From Calditrichia bacterium (lineage in GTDB: Bacteria > Calditrichota > Calditrichia > RBG-13-44-9 > J075), in contig JACKAP010000015.1 of assembly GCA_020635015.1 (NCBI GenBank), forward strand, positions 88,487 through 152,486: DNA of 64,000 nt, written 5' to 3'. This document shows positions 1 to 8,365 of this stretch, in pieces. Under the pieces are notes generated by a model. It was given only the letters and a program-made list of their open reading frames with translations, searched no databases and had not been told where the DNA came from. The position numbers were made by a program, and so were the translations under genes. Position 1 is the stretch's first letter. Each line of letters begins with the position of its first letter.

Positions 1-1
1 G

Positions 2-46
2 CGCGCGGCCCGGGCGAATCCGGTGGAGGCGTTGAAGTATGAATGA
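2..46 (+). CDS. ABC transporter permease (MacB/FtsX family), C-terminal end only
   Basis: The first bases read in frame as RAARANPVEALKYE followed by a TGA stop at 44-46. Ends of the form xxxRAAxxxPxEALRYE are typical of the last residues of FtsX/MacB-type ABC transporter permeases, where they follow the fourth transmembrane helix. The rest of the gene lies outside the window, so substrate and partner ATPase cannot be judged. The stop codon touches the start of a gctgagg heptamer array. The call rests on 14 residues only. Confidence 0.6.
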   Translation, partial: RAARANPVEALKYE

Positions 47-67
47 GCTGAGGGCTGAGGGCTGAGG
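47..67. repeat. Heptanucleotide array, unit gctgagg, 3 copies
   Basis: Three perfect copies of gctgagg directly follow the stop of the permease. The unit is the reverse complement of the ccctcag unit at 283-345. The two arrays therefore flank the inverted-repeat element at 77-247 as outer inverted arms. Confidence 0.9.
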
Positions 68-76
68 GAAATTAAT

Positions 77-247
77 TTAAAAACGCTCTTACTGAGCACC
101 GTGTAACGTTTTATCGCATGGTGCAAAGGGCATGGGGCATGGCGCCGTCATGTGCAAGCGCAGGTTCCGACACCCGCACTGTAATACACCATGCCCCATG
201 CAAAAGTTCTCCGCATTACACAGTCCTCAGTATGAGCGTTTAAAAAA
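77..247 (-). repeat. MITE-like inverted-repeat element with gcatggg heptamer arms, copy A
   Basis: The ends are imperfect inverted repeats. The left begins aaaacgctcttactgagcac; the right ends cctcagtatgagcgttt. Inside these lie inverted ggcatggggcatgg and ccatgccccatgc arms around an asymmetric core of about 50 nt. The same core occurs in the opposite orientation at 10139-10195 and 57684-57734. No reading frame is convincing. It resembles a non-autonomous mobile or structural RNA/DNA element; no transposase with matching ends is in the window. Confidence 0.75.
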
Positions 248-282
248 ATACTTGGCAGTAGCACTTTGTTGGATTTTCTTCG

Positions 283-345
283 CCCTCAGCCCTCAGCCCT
301 CAGCCCTCAGCCCTCAGCCCTCAGCCCTCAGCCCTCAGCCCTCAG
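283..345. repeat. Heptanucleotide array, unit ccctcag, 9 copies
   Basis: Nine perfect tandem copies of ccctcag end 5 nt before the stop codon (351-353) of the minus-strand gene 351-1223. The unit is complementary to the gctgagg array at 47-67. Short open frames across it (repeating LSPQPSA) are artefacts of the 21-nt coding period. Confidence 0.95.
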
Positions 346-350
346 CAAGT

Positions 351-1223
351 TTAGTCGCCAAACTGCTGCATCCGCTCGAACAGCGCCTGGTTGTCGAAGA
401 ATAAATCGCGGTTGCCGGCGGTGAGGTATTCGATAAACTTTGCGCCGCCATAATAGAAGGCCACCCGGTTGTAGGGCGTTTCTTTGCCGCCGTGATTCAG
501 AACGATGCCGTATTTTGCCTGCAGGCGATTTTCGACCAGGCGGGCGAAGCCTTCCTTCCATTCTTCCCAGACCATATATTCATAGTCGAGGGGATCGAGG
601 TGCTTTTTCAAGGTCCGGCGGGCCTGCCGCACCCCGGCAGAGTCGTTGGCTGCCAGCGATTCGCTGAATTGCCCGTAAACGGCGGTGAATAATGAATCCT
701 GGTAGGGAAAAGGATGATTGAGCTCCCAGCTGAAATCTTGCTTTTCCATCGCGATACGGTTGATTTCCAGGGTTTGCTTGAGGGGATATTCGCAGCTGCG
801 CGCCTGGGCGCAGTGCATGAATTCGTGGAACATCACCAGGTAGCCGTTGAGATCATCGAAGGCATCGGGGCTGACCACGCAAACCGACTGCCAGTTGTAG
901 CGCTCCAGGGGAAAGGCTGCCCGCACACCTCGCGATATGGGAAAGGGCTGCGGGGCTTTCTTGTGAAACCGGTAATTTCCAGAGATCGAATCGATATCGA
1001 AGATATAAAGCGATTCATTTTCTGCCACCGCCACCGGATAAAGCTTCTGCAGATACGGATGCAGCTCGTGCACTTCCTGCTGAATCATCCCCAGACGCCG
1101 CAGCGCGCTATCGCTGGAAGCGATGATGGCCGAATCGGCTCTGGCAGGCTGGGCAGAGCCGGTCATCGGTAGAAAAATAAATACCATACCCAAAGCAGCA
1201 GAGCGAAGCGCTTTTGACACCAT
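351..1223 (-). CDS. Secreted protein with HExxH zinc-peptidase-like motif
   Basis: The 290-aa product starts with a Sec-type signal peptide of about 29 residues (charged start, LGMVFIFLPMTGSA core). Residues 133-137 are HEFMH, inside a helix-like YLVMFHEFMHC. A later WEEWKEGFARLVEN segment could give the third, glutamate ligand of a gluzincin-type zinc site. This suggests an exported metallopeptidase, but the family was not recognised and nothing shows activity or substrate. The gene stands alone: the downstream side is filled by heptamer repeats and the upstream gene diverges. The ATG at 1223 is followed at once by the signal sequence and is preceded by a purine-rich ggagag stretch. Confidence 0.7.
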   Translation of the reverse strand: MVSKALRSAALGMVFIFLPMTGSAQPARADSAIIASSDSALRRLGMIQQEVHELHPYLQKLYPVAVAENESLYIFDIDSISGNYRFHKKAPQPFPISRGVRAAFPLERYNWQSVCVVSPDAFDDLNGYLVMFHEFMHCAQARSCEYPLKQTLEINRIAMEKQDFSWELNHPFPYQDSLFTAVYGQFSESLAANDSAGVRQARRTLKKHLDPLDYEYMVWEEWKEGFARLVENRLQAKYGIVLNHGGKETPYNRVAFYYGGAKFIEYLTAGNRDLFFDNQALFERMQQFGD

Positions 1224-1498
1224 AAACTCTCTCCTGATTAGATCTAGATTGTAAACGCATCAATTATTCAACAGGCGCAAAGTGCGTAAAGTGTTTGACC
1301 CTGAATACTGAAAGTTGCTTACCTCAGTACGGCAAACGATTTCCGGATGTTTCATTATCACCGAATATTTTTCGAAACTTTTTTCCTTCCCTTCATATCA
1401 GTATTTTAAAGGAAGGAAGCGCATTTAATTTGGTCATAATTCAAAGAAACACCTGAGTCAAAACGAATTACGATCACGTTTTTCGTAACGGTTGTTAT

Positions 1499-2557
1499 AT
1501 GAAATTATACCTGATCTCAACGCTGTGTTTAATACTTTCCGTCAGCATGGTTGCGGATCGTGTTAAGATCAAGAGAGTCCTGGACAGCAACCTGTTTGAG
1601 ACCAATGCAGGGCAGCAAATCAGGCTTGTAAACATCGAGGCGCCATCCATCTCTGAACCGAATCCTCAAACCCGCGCGCTGGCATTCAAGATAAAAAGGT
1701 ATGCCGAGGACCAATTCCTTCACCAATCGCTTGATGTTGAATATATAAAATCTCACGATACTCCGGCGGGGGTTCAGTTCGTACTGATGTGGAAGCAATA
1801 TCCGCTGCGCCGGGTTGATTTTAATCAGCGGTATTTAGAGCAGGGTTACGGGAAGTTAGTTCATCACTCAATTGCGCCCATCCCACAAAAATATCTTGAT
1901 GCCGAGCAAATGGCGAAGTCCAAAAAACGTGGTGTATGGAATCAATATTGGTATACACCGCCACCTCCTAAGCGCTATGCCGTCCGTATGCTATATGGTT
2001 CCGGTAGCTATGAGAAATCCGAGGGAACCTATCATGAAGCGTTGCTATCCGTCCATCCTTTCGGCCCACGACGCGGCTCCGGCGTAAGATTTGCGATCTT
2101 GTATGGGAGATATACGCAAGAATATGCCGCACCGCAAACCGGCGTTACCTACTATTCGGCAAACCCTTATTGGTTCATAAATGGCAAATATTTGGGCCTG
2201 GAACAGGGACTTCTCATATCGCGTTTTCCACACTCGGAAGGAATTAAATTCATTATGCTGCCAAGTGTTCGATTGAAGGCGGGTATCCTTAATCAAGCTT
2301 ATGTAAGCCTGGATTTCCTGACGGATGTACTCTACTCGCTATTTTCATATGGCATTAATCTTCAATATCCCCATTTCAAGATGTGGATCGGCGCAACGCC
2401 GCGGTTGATTGCAGATCGGCAGATCATTGCGATAAAGACAGAATATCTTATCGGGAAAAGGGTTTTATTGAACTTGCATGGCGCCCGCTATCGCAATCGC
2501 TATGAAGCGGAAGATGTCTTTGGATGGCGTTTTGGTTTCGGCTATATATTTCAATAG
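1499..2557 (+). CDS. Thermonuclease-like N-terminal domain fused to an outer-membrane-like C-terminal domain
   Basis: The 352-aa product has a signal peptide (about residues 1-19). Residues 20-150 resemble the staphylococcal nuclease fold: a VKIKRVLDSNLFET start, IRLVNIEAPS, LEQGYGKLVHH, and a closing KSKKRGVWNQYW typical of SNase domains. The usual Asp of RLxxIDAPE is replaced (VNIEAP), so catalysis is uncertain. Residues 170-352 alternate aromatic and polar residues in strand-like stretches and end in a phenylalanine-rich FGFGYIFQ, as outer-membrane barrels do. Base composition is more AT-rich than neighbouring genes. An envelope protein with a degenerate nuclease-like domain is the safest reading. 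Confidence 0.6.
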   Translation: MKLYLISTLCLILSVSMVADRVKIKRVLDSNLFETNAGQQIRLVNIEAPSISEPNPQTRALAFKIKRYAEDQFLHQSLDVEYIKSHDTPAGVQFVLMWKQYPLRRVDFNQRYLEQGYGKLVHHSIAPIPQKYLDAEQMAKSKKRGVWNQYWYTPPPPKRYAVRMLYGSGSYEKSEGTYHEALLSVHPFGPRRGSGVRFAILYGRYTQEYAAPQTGVTYYSANPYWFINGKYLGLEQGLLISRFPHSEGIKFIMLPSVRLKAGILNQAYVSLDFLTDVLYSLFSYGINLQYPHFKMWIGATPRLIADRQIIAIKTEYLIGKRVLLNLHGARYRNRYEAEDVFGWRFGFGYIFQ

Positions 2558-2570
2558 CCGAAATTTATGG

Positions 2571-2633
2571 GCGAAGAGCGAAGAGCGAAGAGCGAAGAGC
2601 GAAGAGCGAAGAGCGAAGAGCGAAGAGCGAAGA
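2571..2633. repeat. Heptanucleotide array, unit gcgaaga, 9 copies
   Basis: Nine perfect copies of gcgaaga begin 13 nt after the stop of 1499-2557. They are separated by a small hairpin (acttgc...gcaagt, 2646-2665) from a second array of different sequence. Open frames through the array encode a 7-residue repeat and are not genes. Confidence 0.95.
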
Positions 2634-2673
2634 GAAAAATAAAAGACTTGCAAAGCAAAGCAAGTGAAAAAAA

Positions 2674-2750
2674 TTCCACGCTCCACGCTCCACGCTCCAC
2701 GCTCCACGCTCCACGCTCCACGCTCCACGCTCCACGCTCCACGCTCCACG
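2674..2750. repeat. Heptanucleotide array, unit ctccacg, 10 copies plus one variant
   Basis: One degenerate ttccacg is followed by ten perfect copies of ctccacg. The array lies between the convergent genes 1499-2557 and 2799-4490. The unit is unrelated in sequence to the gcgaaga array only 40 nt away, yet the period is identical. Confidence 0.95.
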
Positions 2751-2798
2751 CCCTTCGCGTCTTTCATTCCGCACTCCGCATTCCGAAATCCGAATTCG

Positions 2799-4490
2799 TC
2801 ACGCCCTCTGCGCCTTGCCCATCCGCAACGCCTTACCCGCGAGCCGCCCGCTAAAATTATCCTGATCGATCACCACCTCCCCGTTGACAATCACGTAAGG
2901 AATCCCCTCGGGGTACTGATGCGGCTCGCCCCAGGTAGCGCGGTCACGCACCCGGGCGGGGTCGAACAGGGTCACATCGGCCCAGTAGCCCTCGCGGAGC
3001 AAACCGCGGTCGACCAGGCCGAGGGTTTGCGCCGGCAGGGCGGTAATTTTGCGCACCGCTTCTTCCAGCGGCATCAGGCCCTCTTCCCGCACGTATTTGC
3101 CCAGCAATCGCGGGAAGGTACCGAACGCCCGGGGATGGGGGTTGCCGGAACGCAGCGGCCCCTCGGCGGCCAGCGCCGAGCCGTCGCTGGCGGTCATGCA
3201 GTAGGGATAGGCCAGCAGCGCCGCGGTATTCTCCTCGCTCATGGCGAAGCCCACCATGCCTCCGCCCCCTTCTTCGGTGGTGATCAATTCCATCAGCAGC
3301 GCAAAAGGATCCCGATCGCTCCCGGCCAGTTCCGCAATGGTCTTGCCCTCGTATTTTTTTCGTTCCGGATTACGCGGCACGCCGGAGATCATCACCGATC
3401 CCCAGCCGCCGATCTTCTCCACTTTCGCCAGCACCTCCGCCATCAGCGAATCGCGCAGGCTGCCGTCCTGCAGACGTGCGACAAACTTTTCTCTTCCCCC
3501 ATCGCGGCTCCACAGCGGAAAAAGCGAAGAAAGGCCGGTATTATAAGCAATGTAGGGGTAGCGATCGCAGGTAACCGCCATGCCCCCTTCCCGGGCGGCG
3601 TCCAGCAGGGCGAGGATCTCCGGCAGCTTGTGCCAGTTGCGCCGGGCAGAAGCCTTCAGGTGGGAGACGTTCAGCGCCACCCCGGCGCCGCGGGCGATGG
3701 CGATGGCCTCCTGCAGCGCTTCGATGACGGTGTCGTCTTCGTTGCGCATGTGAGTGGAATAGATCCCCCGTCCGTCCATGGCGCGGCAGATCTCGATGAT
3801 CTCGGCGGTGTCGGCAAAGCTTCCCGGGGTGTATTCCAAACCGGATGAAATGCCATAGGCGCCCTGGGCGAAGGCCTCGCGGGCCAGTTGCTGCATGCGG
3901 GCGATCTCCTCCGCGCTGGCCGCGCGGTCGTCTTCCCCCACCACGCATTCGCGCAGGGTGCCCTGCCCCACCATGCTCAGGGCATTGCTGATCATGCCGT
4001 TTTTCTCCAGAAAATCGAAATAGCCGGCAAAATCCTCCCAACCGCTTTCCAGTCCGTAGTTTTTGCGCAACCGCTCGTGCAGCGACTCGCGCATCTCGCG
4101 GTTCAGCGGCGCCATGGAACCGCCGTCCTGCCCGAGCACCTCGGTGGTGACGCCCTGGCGAATCTTCGACTGCGCCGCTCCGCCCAGCAGCAGTTCATCA
4201 TCGCTATGGGAATGGAAATCGATGAAGCCCGGCGCCACCGCCAGTCCGGCAGCATCGATCTTGCGCCGGGCACTGCGGTCCTTCAGATCGCCAATGGCAG
4301 TGATCCGCCCGCCGCGAATCCCCACATCCTGCACTTCGCCCGCCCGGCCGCTGCCGTCCAGCACCAGGCCGCCCACGATGATCAAATCGAAATCGGCAAA
4401 CCATCCACAGGAAACGCCCCATAGTGAAGCTGAGGCCGCCACCCCGGCGCTGACTTTCAAAAACTTTCGACGGGAAACCATCTTTGCCAT
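2799..4490 (-). CDS. D-aminoacylase / N-acyl-D-amino-acid deacylase-like amidohydrolase, Tat-exported
   Basis: The 563-aa protein starts at the ATG at 4490, 5 nt after a GGAG. The N-terminus MAKMVSRRKFLKVSAG is a twin-arginine signal. The amidohydrolase metal site is visible as HSHSD (residues 93-97), later STHMRNEDD, VSHLKAS and an ASDGSA aspartate. The overall order and length fit the D-aminoacylase family, which removes N-acyl groups from D-amino acids. Where classic D-aminoacylases have a metal-bridging Cys in a GNCG-type loop, this protein reads GQDGG (120-124), so it may belong to an Asp-bridging subgroup with another substrate. It is likely periplasmic and has no obvious operon partner. 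Confidence 0.85.
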   Translation of the reverse strand: MAKMVSRRKFLKVSAGVAASASLWGVSCGWFADFDLIIVGGLVLDGSGRAGEVQDVGIRGGRITAIGDLKDRSARRKIDAAGLAVAPGFIDFHSHSDDELLLGGAAQSKIRQGVTTEVLGQDGGSMAPLNREMRESLHERLRKNYGLESGWEDFAGYFDFLEKNGMISNALSMVGQGTLRECVVGEDDRAASAEEIARMQQLAREAFAQGAYGISSGLEYTPGSFADTAEIIEICRAMDGRGIYSTHMRNEDDTVIEALQEAIAIARGAGVALNVSHLKASARRNWHKLPEILALLDAAREGGMAVTCDRYPYIAYNTGLSSLFPLWSRDGGREKFVARLQDGSLRDSLMAEVLAKVEKIGGWGSVMISGVPRNPERKKYEGKTIAELAGSDRDPFALLMELITTEEGGGGMVGFAMSEENTAALLAYPYCMTASDGSALAAEGPLRSGNPHPRAFGTFPRLLGKYVREEGLMPLEEAVRKITALPAQTLGLVDRGLLREGYWADVTLFDPARVRDRATWGEPHQYPEGIPYVIVNGEVVIDQDNFSGRLAGKALRMGKAQRA

Positions 4491-4591
4491 AACCGCTCCG
4501 TTTGCAAAATTCAACACATACCCGATTGCGGTAAAATACGAAAGTGGAGGGTAATAAAAAAATCAATATGCAGTATAAAAAGACAATAGAA

Positions 4592-4772
4592 CGCGGATGA
4601 CGCGGATTTACGCGGATAACACTTTTGAATTAAAAAACGCTGTTACGGAGAACACAGAGAGTTCTCAGTTGTTAGACATCAGTTCTCCGTCCCTCTGTGT
4701 CTCCGTGCCCTCTGTGTCTCCGTGGCAAAATCAGTCTAATCCGCGAAAATCCGCGTCATCCGCGTTCTATCA
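4592..4772. repeat. Inverted-repeat element built of 9-10-nt acgcggat units
   Basis: The left arm reads acgcggatg, acgcggattt, acgcggataa in tandem. The right arm carries the inverse (aatccgcgaaa, atccgcgtc, atccgcgttct). The centre contains an inverted block of ctctgtgtctccgtg-like 7-9-nt units. The element fills the gap between two minus-strand genes, and its right arm ends 6 nt before the stop of 4778-7486. It belongs to a family found at least eleven times in the window. Confidence 0.85.
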
Positions 4773-4777
4773 GACAC

Positions 4778-7486
4778 CTACTTCAGCAGCATCACCTTGC
4801 GCGTCTGCACGAAGGATCCCGCCTGGAAGCGGGCGAAGTAGATCCCGCTGGCCATCCGAGCGGCATCCCACTGCACCCGGTAGCTGCCGGCGGGCTGAGA
4901 TTCGTCCACCAGTACCGCCACTTCCTGACCGAGGGTATTGTAGATGCGCAATTGCGCCGGCGAAGCTTTCGCCAGGGAATAGCGGAAGGTAGTGACCGGG
5001 TTAAAGGGATTGGGATAATTGGGCAGAAATTCGAAGCGCAGCGGCAGGCCGCTTTCATTATCCGCCGTAATATCCGAAACCTCCTCCACCAGGGCAAATT
5101 TAACCGCATCCGCACGCAGCACCTGCCCGACAGTGCTCTGCCGGCTGTCGATCACCCGCACCTCGATGGGCACCTCCGCCGGAAGGGTATAGCGTCCCAG
5201 CGTCACCCAGTCGCCGCTGCCCTGGTTCTGGTCGATGTAAAGTGAATCCAGCAGACTGCTGCCCACGCTGATGCGGTAATAAGCGTAATTGCTGGCGTTC
5301 ACGGTAGTGGGAACGATCTCCTGAATATCGTAAATCCCCCCTTTGGCGAGGGTCGCGGTGAAGGCGGCGTATGGCCGGGGATTACTGTTGATAGGAGCAT
5401 AGCGGCTGCTGGGACCGTAAGCCTGGGCGTTGCTGTAGAACCAGTTGCCGAATTCCACATAGCCGCTAGGATCCTCATTATCGACGATCCGGAAATATTT
5501 CTGCACGTCGGCGGCCACCGGGATGCGTATTTCCGGTTTTACCGGATCATCGCTGGCGATCACCAGGGTGTCCGTCAGCGGGACGCTTTCATCGGAGAAA
5601 AAATAGACTGCCAGATCGAACTGTCCCATCGGCGGGATTACTGTCGGGAAGGTAGACAGAACGCCGCTAAACTGGTTGACCGTACTGATCGAATTGACCG
5701 TCAGCGGCTGAATGCCGTGATTGTGCAGCGTCAGGGTCTGCCAGGCGGTGTCGCTGACCACGATCTCCCCAAAATTCAGGAATTCCGTGTTCGGCTGCAG
5801 GTCGCGGTCACGCACCAGGGCGGAGAACTTCACCACGTCGGCAGCGGCATTCAGGCCGCTTTCGGAGGCAGCAGCGACCATCTCCAGATAGGTATTGCTT
5901 CCGGCGCTGAGAGAGACCGTGGTGAGGTAAGACCACTGGCCGGCCGGCAGCGCCTCGCTGAAAAAGACCGTATCAATTCCGATACCGCTTTCCACCACCC
6001 GGAAGATCACCTCCGCGGCCGGATTGCTGACTGGTGGTTGGCGGAATTCAATATTATAGAGGGTTTCGGCGGGAATCTGGGGGTACCAGCGCACCTTCAC
6101 CGAATCGCCGGCCGGGATGGCGGCGCTGCGGTAGTCGGTGCCCCACACATCGGCAGTGACGCTGGCCCAGCTGCCGCTGACCTCGCTGTATTCCGGATCG
6201 AGATTGTCGAGATACAGCTCCCGCGGGCGGATATTGATGAAATCCATCGACTGGTTGCCCAGGGTATCGCACAGCGCCACCGCCGCCCGGGCGGCAAAGG
6301 CTTTCGGCACCGCCTCGCTAGTGATCCACTGATTGGTTCCATTCGGCTGGCAAGGCAGCACCCGGTAATTTTCGTAAATATCCTTCACGGCAACGAAAGG
6401 CTGGGTCTGGAAAATGGCTTCATCGGTGGTCACCTGGAAATACAGATCGTCACCATTATCAATCATTTCGAAGGTTAGCGCCGGGGGGATGGAATCGATC
6501 TGGCCACGCCACAGTTGCATCGCCTCGATGGCGGTGCAGTAGCGGAAGGTCACCCCGGGATACTGGGCGGCTTTCTGGTGGGCCAGGCTATCGATGATCT
6601 GCAGATTGGTCAGAAAATCCACCTCCGGCAGGTGGCCCCACAGGCAGGCCAGCTGATCCTGGCCGTCGTTGGCGCGCACAAAGATCGAATCGATCAGGTC
6701 GCGGTAGCGGGCGGTATAGAGGTGAGTGGAGCGCACGTTCCAGCCCGGGCCGTTGCCGGGAAGCTGGTAGTTGGCCGGGGAGGGGCGGTAGGGAACGAAC
6801 TGCCCCGGCGCGGCGGACCAGTCGTAAGTATTATCCAGGGGCTCTTCCAAATCGACCCGCTGATTGGGCCAGTCGTTGTGCAGACTGTAAGGAAGCAGTT
6901 CATCGAGATAGTTCTGCCAGCCGTTGTCCATATAGTGCCAGCCGCTGCGGAAGGAGACCGGGAACACTTCCTCTTCGATCAGCAGTTGGGCCAGGATCAG
7001 ATCGAAATCGTCCCGGCACTCTTCGAAGCTGAGGCTCTGGTTCCACCAGAAGGTGCCGTCCTGGTCATAGTCGGTCCACTTGAAGGTATGATAATGCAGC
7101 GACAGCTCGTCGCCGTACTGAGCAATGCGATCACCGTGATATTTTTTCATCAAGTACATGGTGATGGTATTGGCGTAGGGCACATTGGTATTGCTTCCCG
7201 GCGTAAAAATACTCCCGCACATCATCCACCAGGTCAGCTTCATCGGCTGGCCGTAGGAATCGACCAGTTGATTGCGGAAGGCCGGGTCCATCACCCCGTA
7301 GGTATTGCGAGCGGGATCGGTGTAGAGCCCGGGATGGTAATAGCAATGGTAGCGGGCCACATCCATGCCATCCCAGATGGCGGTGTCCGAGCCCAGTACC
7401 AGGTACACTTTCCCGCCGGCCAGCAGACCGGCGGCAAACAGCAGGTTCAATAAAATAATGAATGAATAGATTTTAGCGGAATGCAT
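4778..7486 (-). CDS. Large secreted polysaccharide-deacetylase-like protein with golvesin-type, ASH-like and C-terminal sorting domains
   Basis: Translation should begin at 7486, where ATG follows GGAGG by 5 nt; the frame open further upstream lacks these signals. The 902-aa product has a signal peptide (MHSAKIYSFIILLNLLFAAG). Its N-terminal third contains ELSLHYHTFKWTDYD and SFRSGWHYMDNG segments resembling a NodB/polysaccharide-deacetylase-like barrel. Two golvesin/Xly-type beta domains surround an ASH/choice-of-anchor-D segment (TEFLNFGEIVVSD). The last ~85 residues (NYPNPFNPVTTFRYSL... VMLLK) are the FlgD-like/T9SS-type sorting domain common in Calditrichota-, KSB1- and Ignavibacteria-like genomes. 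It is therefore predicted to reach the cell surface or medium and act on or bind glycans. Confidence 0.8.
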   Translation of the reverse strand: MHSAKIYSFIILLNLLFAAGLLAGGKVYLVLGSDTAIWDGMDVARYHCYYHPGLYTDPARNTYGVMDPAFRNQLVDSYGQPMKLTWWMMCGSIFTPGSNTNVPYANTITMYLMKKYHGDRIAQYGDELSLHYHTFKWTDYDQDGTFWWNQSLSFEECRDDFDLILAQLLIEEEVFPVSFRSGWHYMDNGWQNYLDELLPYSLHNDWPNQRVDLEEPLDNTYDWSAAPGQFVPYRPSPANYQLPGNGPGWNVRSTHLYTARYRDLIDSIFVRANDGQDQLACLWGHLPEVDFLTNLQIIDSLAHQKAAQYPGVTFRYCTAIEAMQLWRGQIDSIPPALTFEMIDNGDDLYFQVTTDEAIFQTQPFVAVKDIYENYRVLPCQPNGTNQWITSEAVPKAFAARAAVALCDTLGNQSMDFINIRPRELYLDNLDPEYSEVSGSWASVTADVWGTDYRSAAIPAGDSVKVRWYPQIPAETLYNIEFRQPPVSNPAAEVIFRVVESGIGIDTVFFSEALPAGQWSYLTTVSLSAGSNTYLEMVAAASESGLNAAADVVKFSALVRDRDLQPNTEFLNFGEIVVSDTAWQTLTLHNHGIQPLTVNSISTVNQFSGVLSTFPTVIPPMGQFDLAVYFFSDESVPLTDTLVIASDDPVKPEIRIPVAADVQKYFRIVDNEDPSGYVEFGNWFYSNAQAYGPSSRYAPINSNPRPYAAFTATLAKGGIYDIQEIVPTTVNASNYAYYRISVGSSLLDSLYIDQNQGSGDWVTLGRYTLPAEVPIEVRVIDSRQSTVGQVLRADAVKFALVEEVSDITADNESGLPLRFEFLPNYPNPFNPVTTFRYSLAKASPAQLRIYNTLGQEVAVLVDESQPAGSYRVQWDAARMASGIYFARFQAGSFVQTRKVMLLK

Positions 7487-7527
7487 CGTTCCTCCAGAGG
7501 TCTTTTTGGTGTTAGACATTATCGGAA

Positions 7528-7790
7528 ATAATTTTTTGACAGGATTAACCGGATTTCCAGGATGCGGAAACATCTATTTGTCGGCATTTTTATCCGGTTC
7601 CATCCGATACATCCTGTCTAATTTTTAATTCCAATAAAGCCATTGAAAATCTCTCCCTTCTCAAAGTAAGGTTTTTATCGCGATGATGCAAAAAGCGAAA
7701 TAAATGTGCTTTTGACATAAGATGTCATTTATCTTGTCAAGATCATCTGTGAAAATCTGTTTAATCTACGAAATCTGCGTTCAATTTTAG
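7528..7790. repeat. Degenerate 9-10-nt repeat remnants upstream of 4778-7486
   Basis: At 7533-7618 a tttttgacaggattaaccggatt left arm faces a tttatccggttcc...acatcctgtctaattttt right arm. At 7745-7785 a second half-element reads aaaatctg, ttaatctacg, aaatctgcgtt. Both match the cagatt/cggat repeat family. They precede the start of the secreted-protein gene on its upstream side. Confidence 0.6.
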
Positions 7791-8365
7791 GGGTTGTCTG
7801 CATCAGCCTGCAGCATAGAATAATACTTTGTGAAAAATTTATCAAAAATCATGTTTCGGCCTAAGGAATATCATTGTTCCCATTCTATTTGTATAACAAA
7901 TTGGCACCTGTGCGGAGGCAATGAGAAACCGCATGACCAAACATTCGGGAGGTGTTGGAGCCGTCAGCGATACATTTTTCGCATTCGCGGGAAGTATTGA
8001 TTTGCCTCATCTACCCTGGTACAGTCAGATGGCTGAATGAGCCTGAAGATTGAGATGTCAGCATCAACAAGATGCGCACTGATTATTGCTCGTTATCTTT
8101 CCCTTAAGCGTCCGGCATGATCGGATTATCCGCGAGTTTCAACTGCGACGAGCGCAGCAAGTGATTACAGACCTTCAACGCATGATTGCGCCACCTCTAG
8201 CGTAAATTGACCACCGCTTCCTAACCCGGATTCACGACATCCCATTTCCCGGTTGCGTTCCGGCTGTACTGCCGGTGCAATCTGTATTGTCTTTCATCTC
8301 AGTAAAATCTCCGGCACCTTTTCCGCAGGAAAACCCCACGCGGCAGCGAGGGGAAAGGGGCAACC
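7791..8365. other. Gene-poor stretch with possible decayed coding remnants
   Basis: About 575 nt carry no full gene. A 35-codon frame at 7933-8040 (MTKHSGGVGAVSDTFFAF then AGSIDLPHLPWYSQMAE) has a faint resemblance to the C-termini of VapB-type antitoxins (FFALAGSID pattern). A second fragment near 8110-8200 reads HDRIIREFQLRRAQQVITDL. Neither has a ribosome-binding site. They may be relics of an old toxin-antitoxin pair, but this is weak. The last 60 nt are the likely leader of the hydrogenase operon, with a gaggggaaaggggc ribosome-binding region. Confidence 0.35.

Noticed and set aside
2571..2750. CRISPR-like regular repeats
   Set aside because: Unit length is 7 nt without spacers; no 24-36-nt repeat-spacer pattern and no cas genes in the window.
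2664..3848. Long plus-strand open frame over the repeats and antisense to the amidohydrolase
   Set aside because: It starts in heptamer repeats and runs antisense through a clear D-aminoacylase-like gene in GC-rich DNA; its composition is that of a shadow frame.
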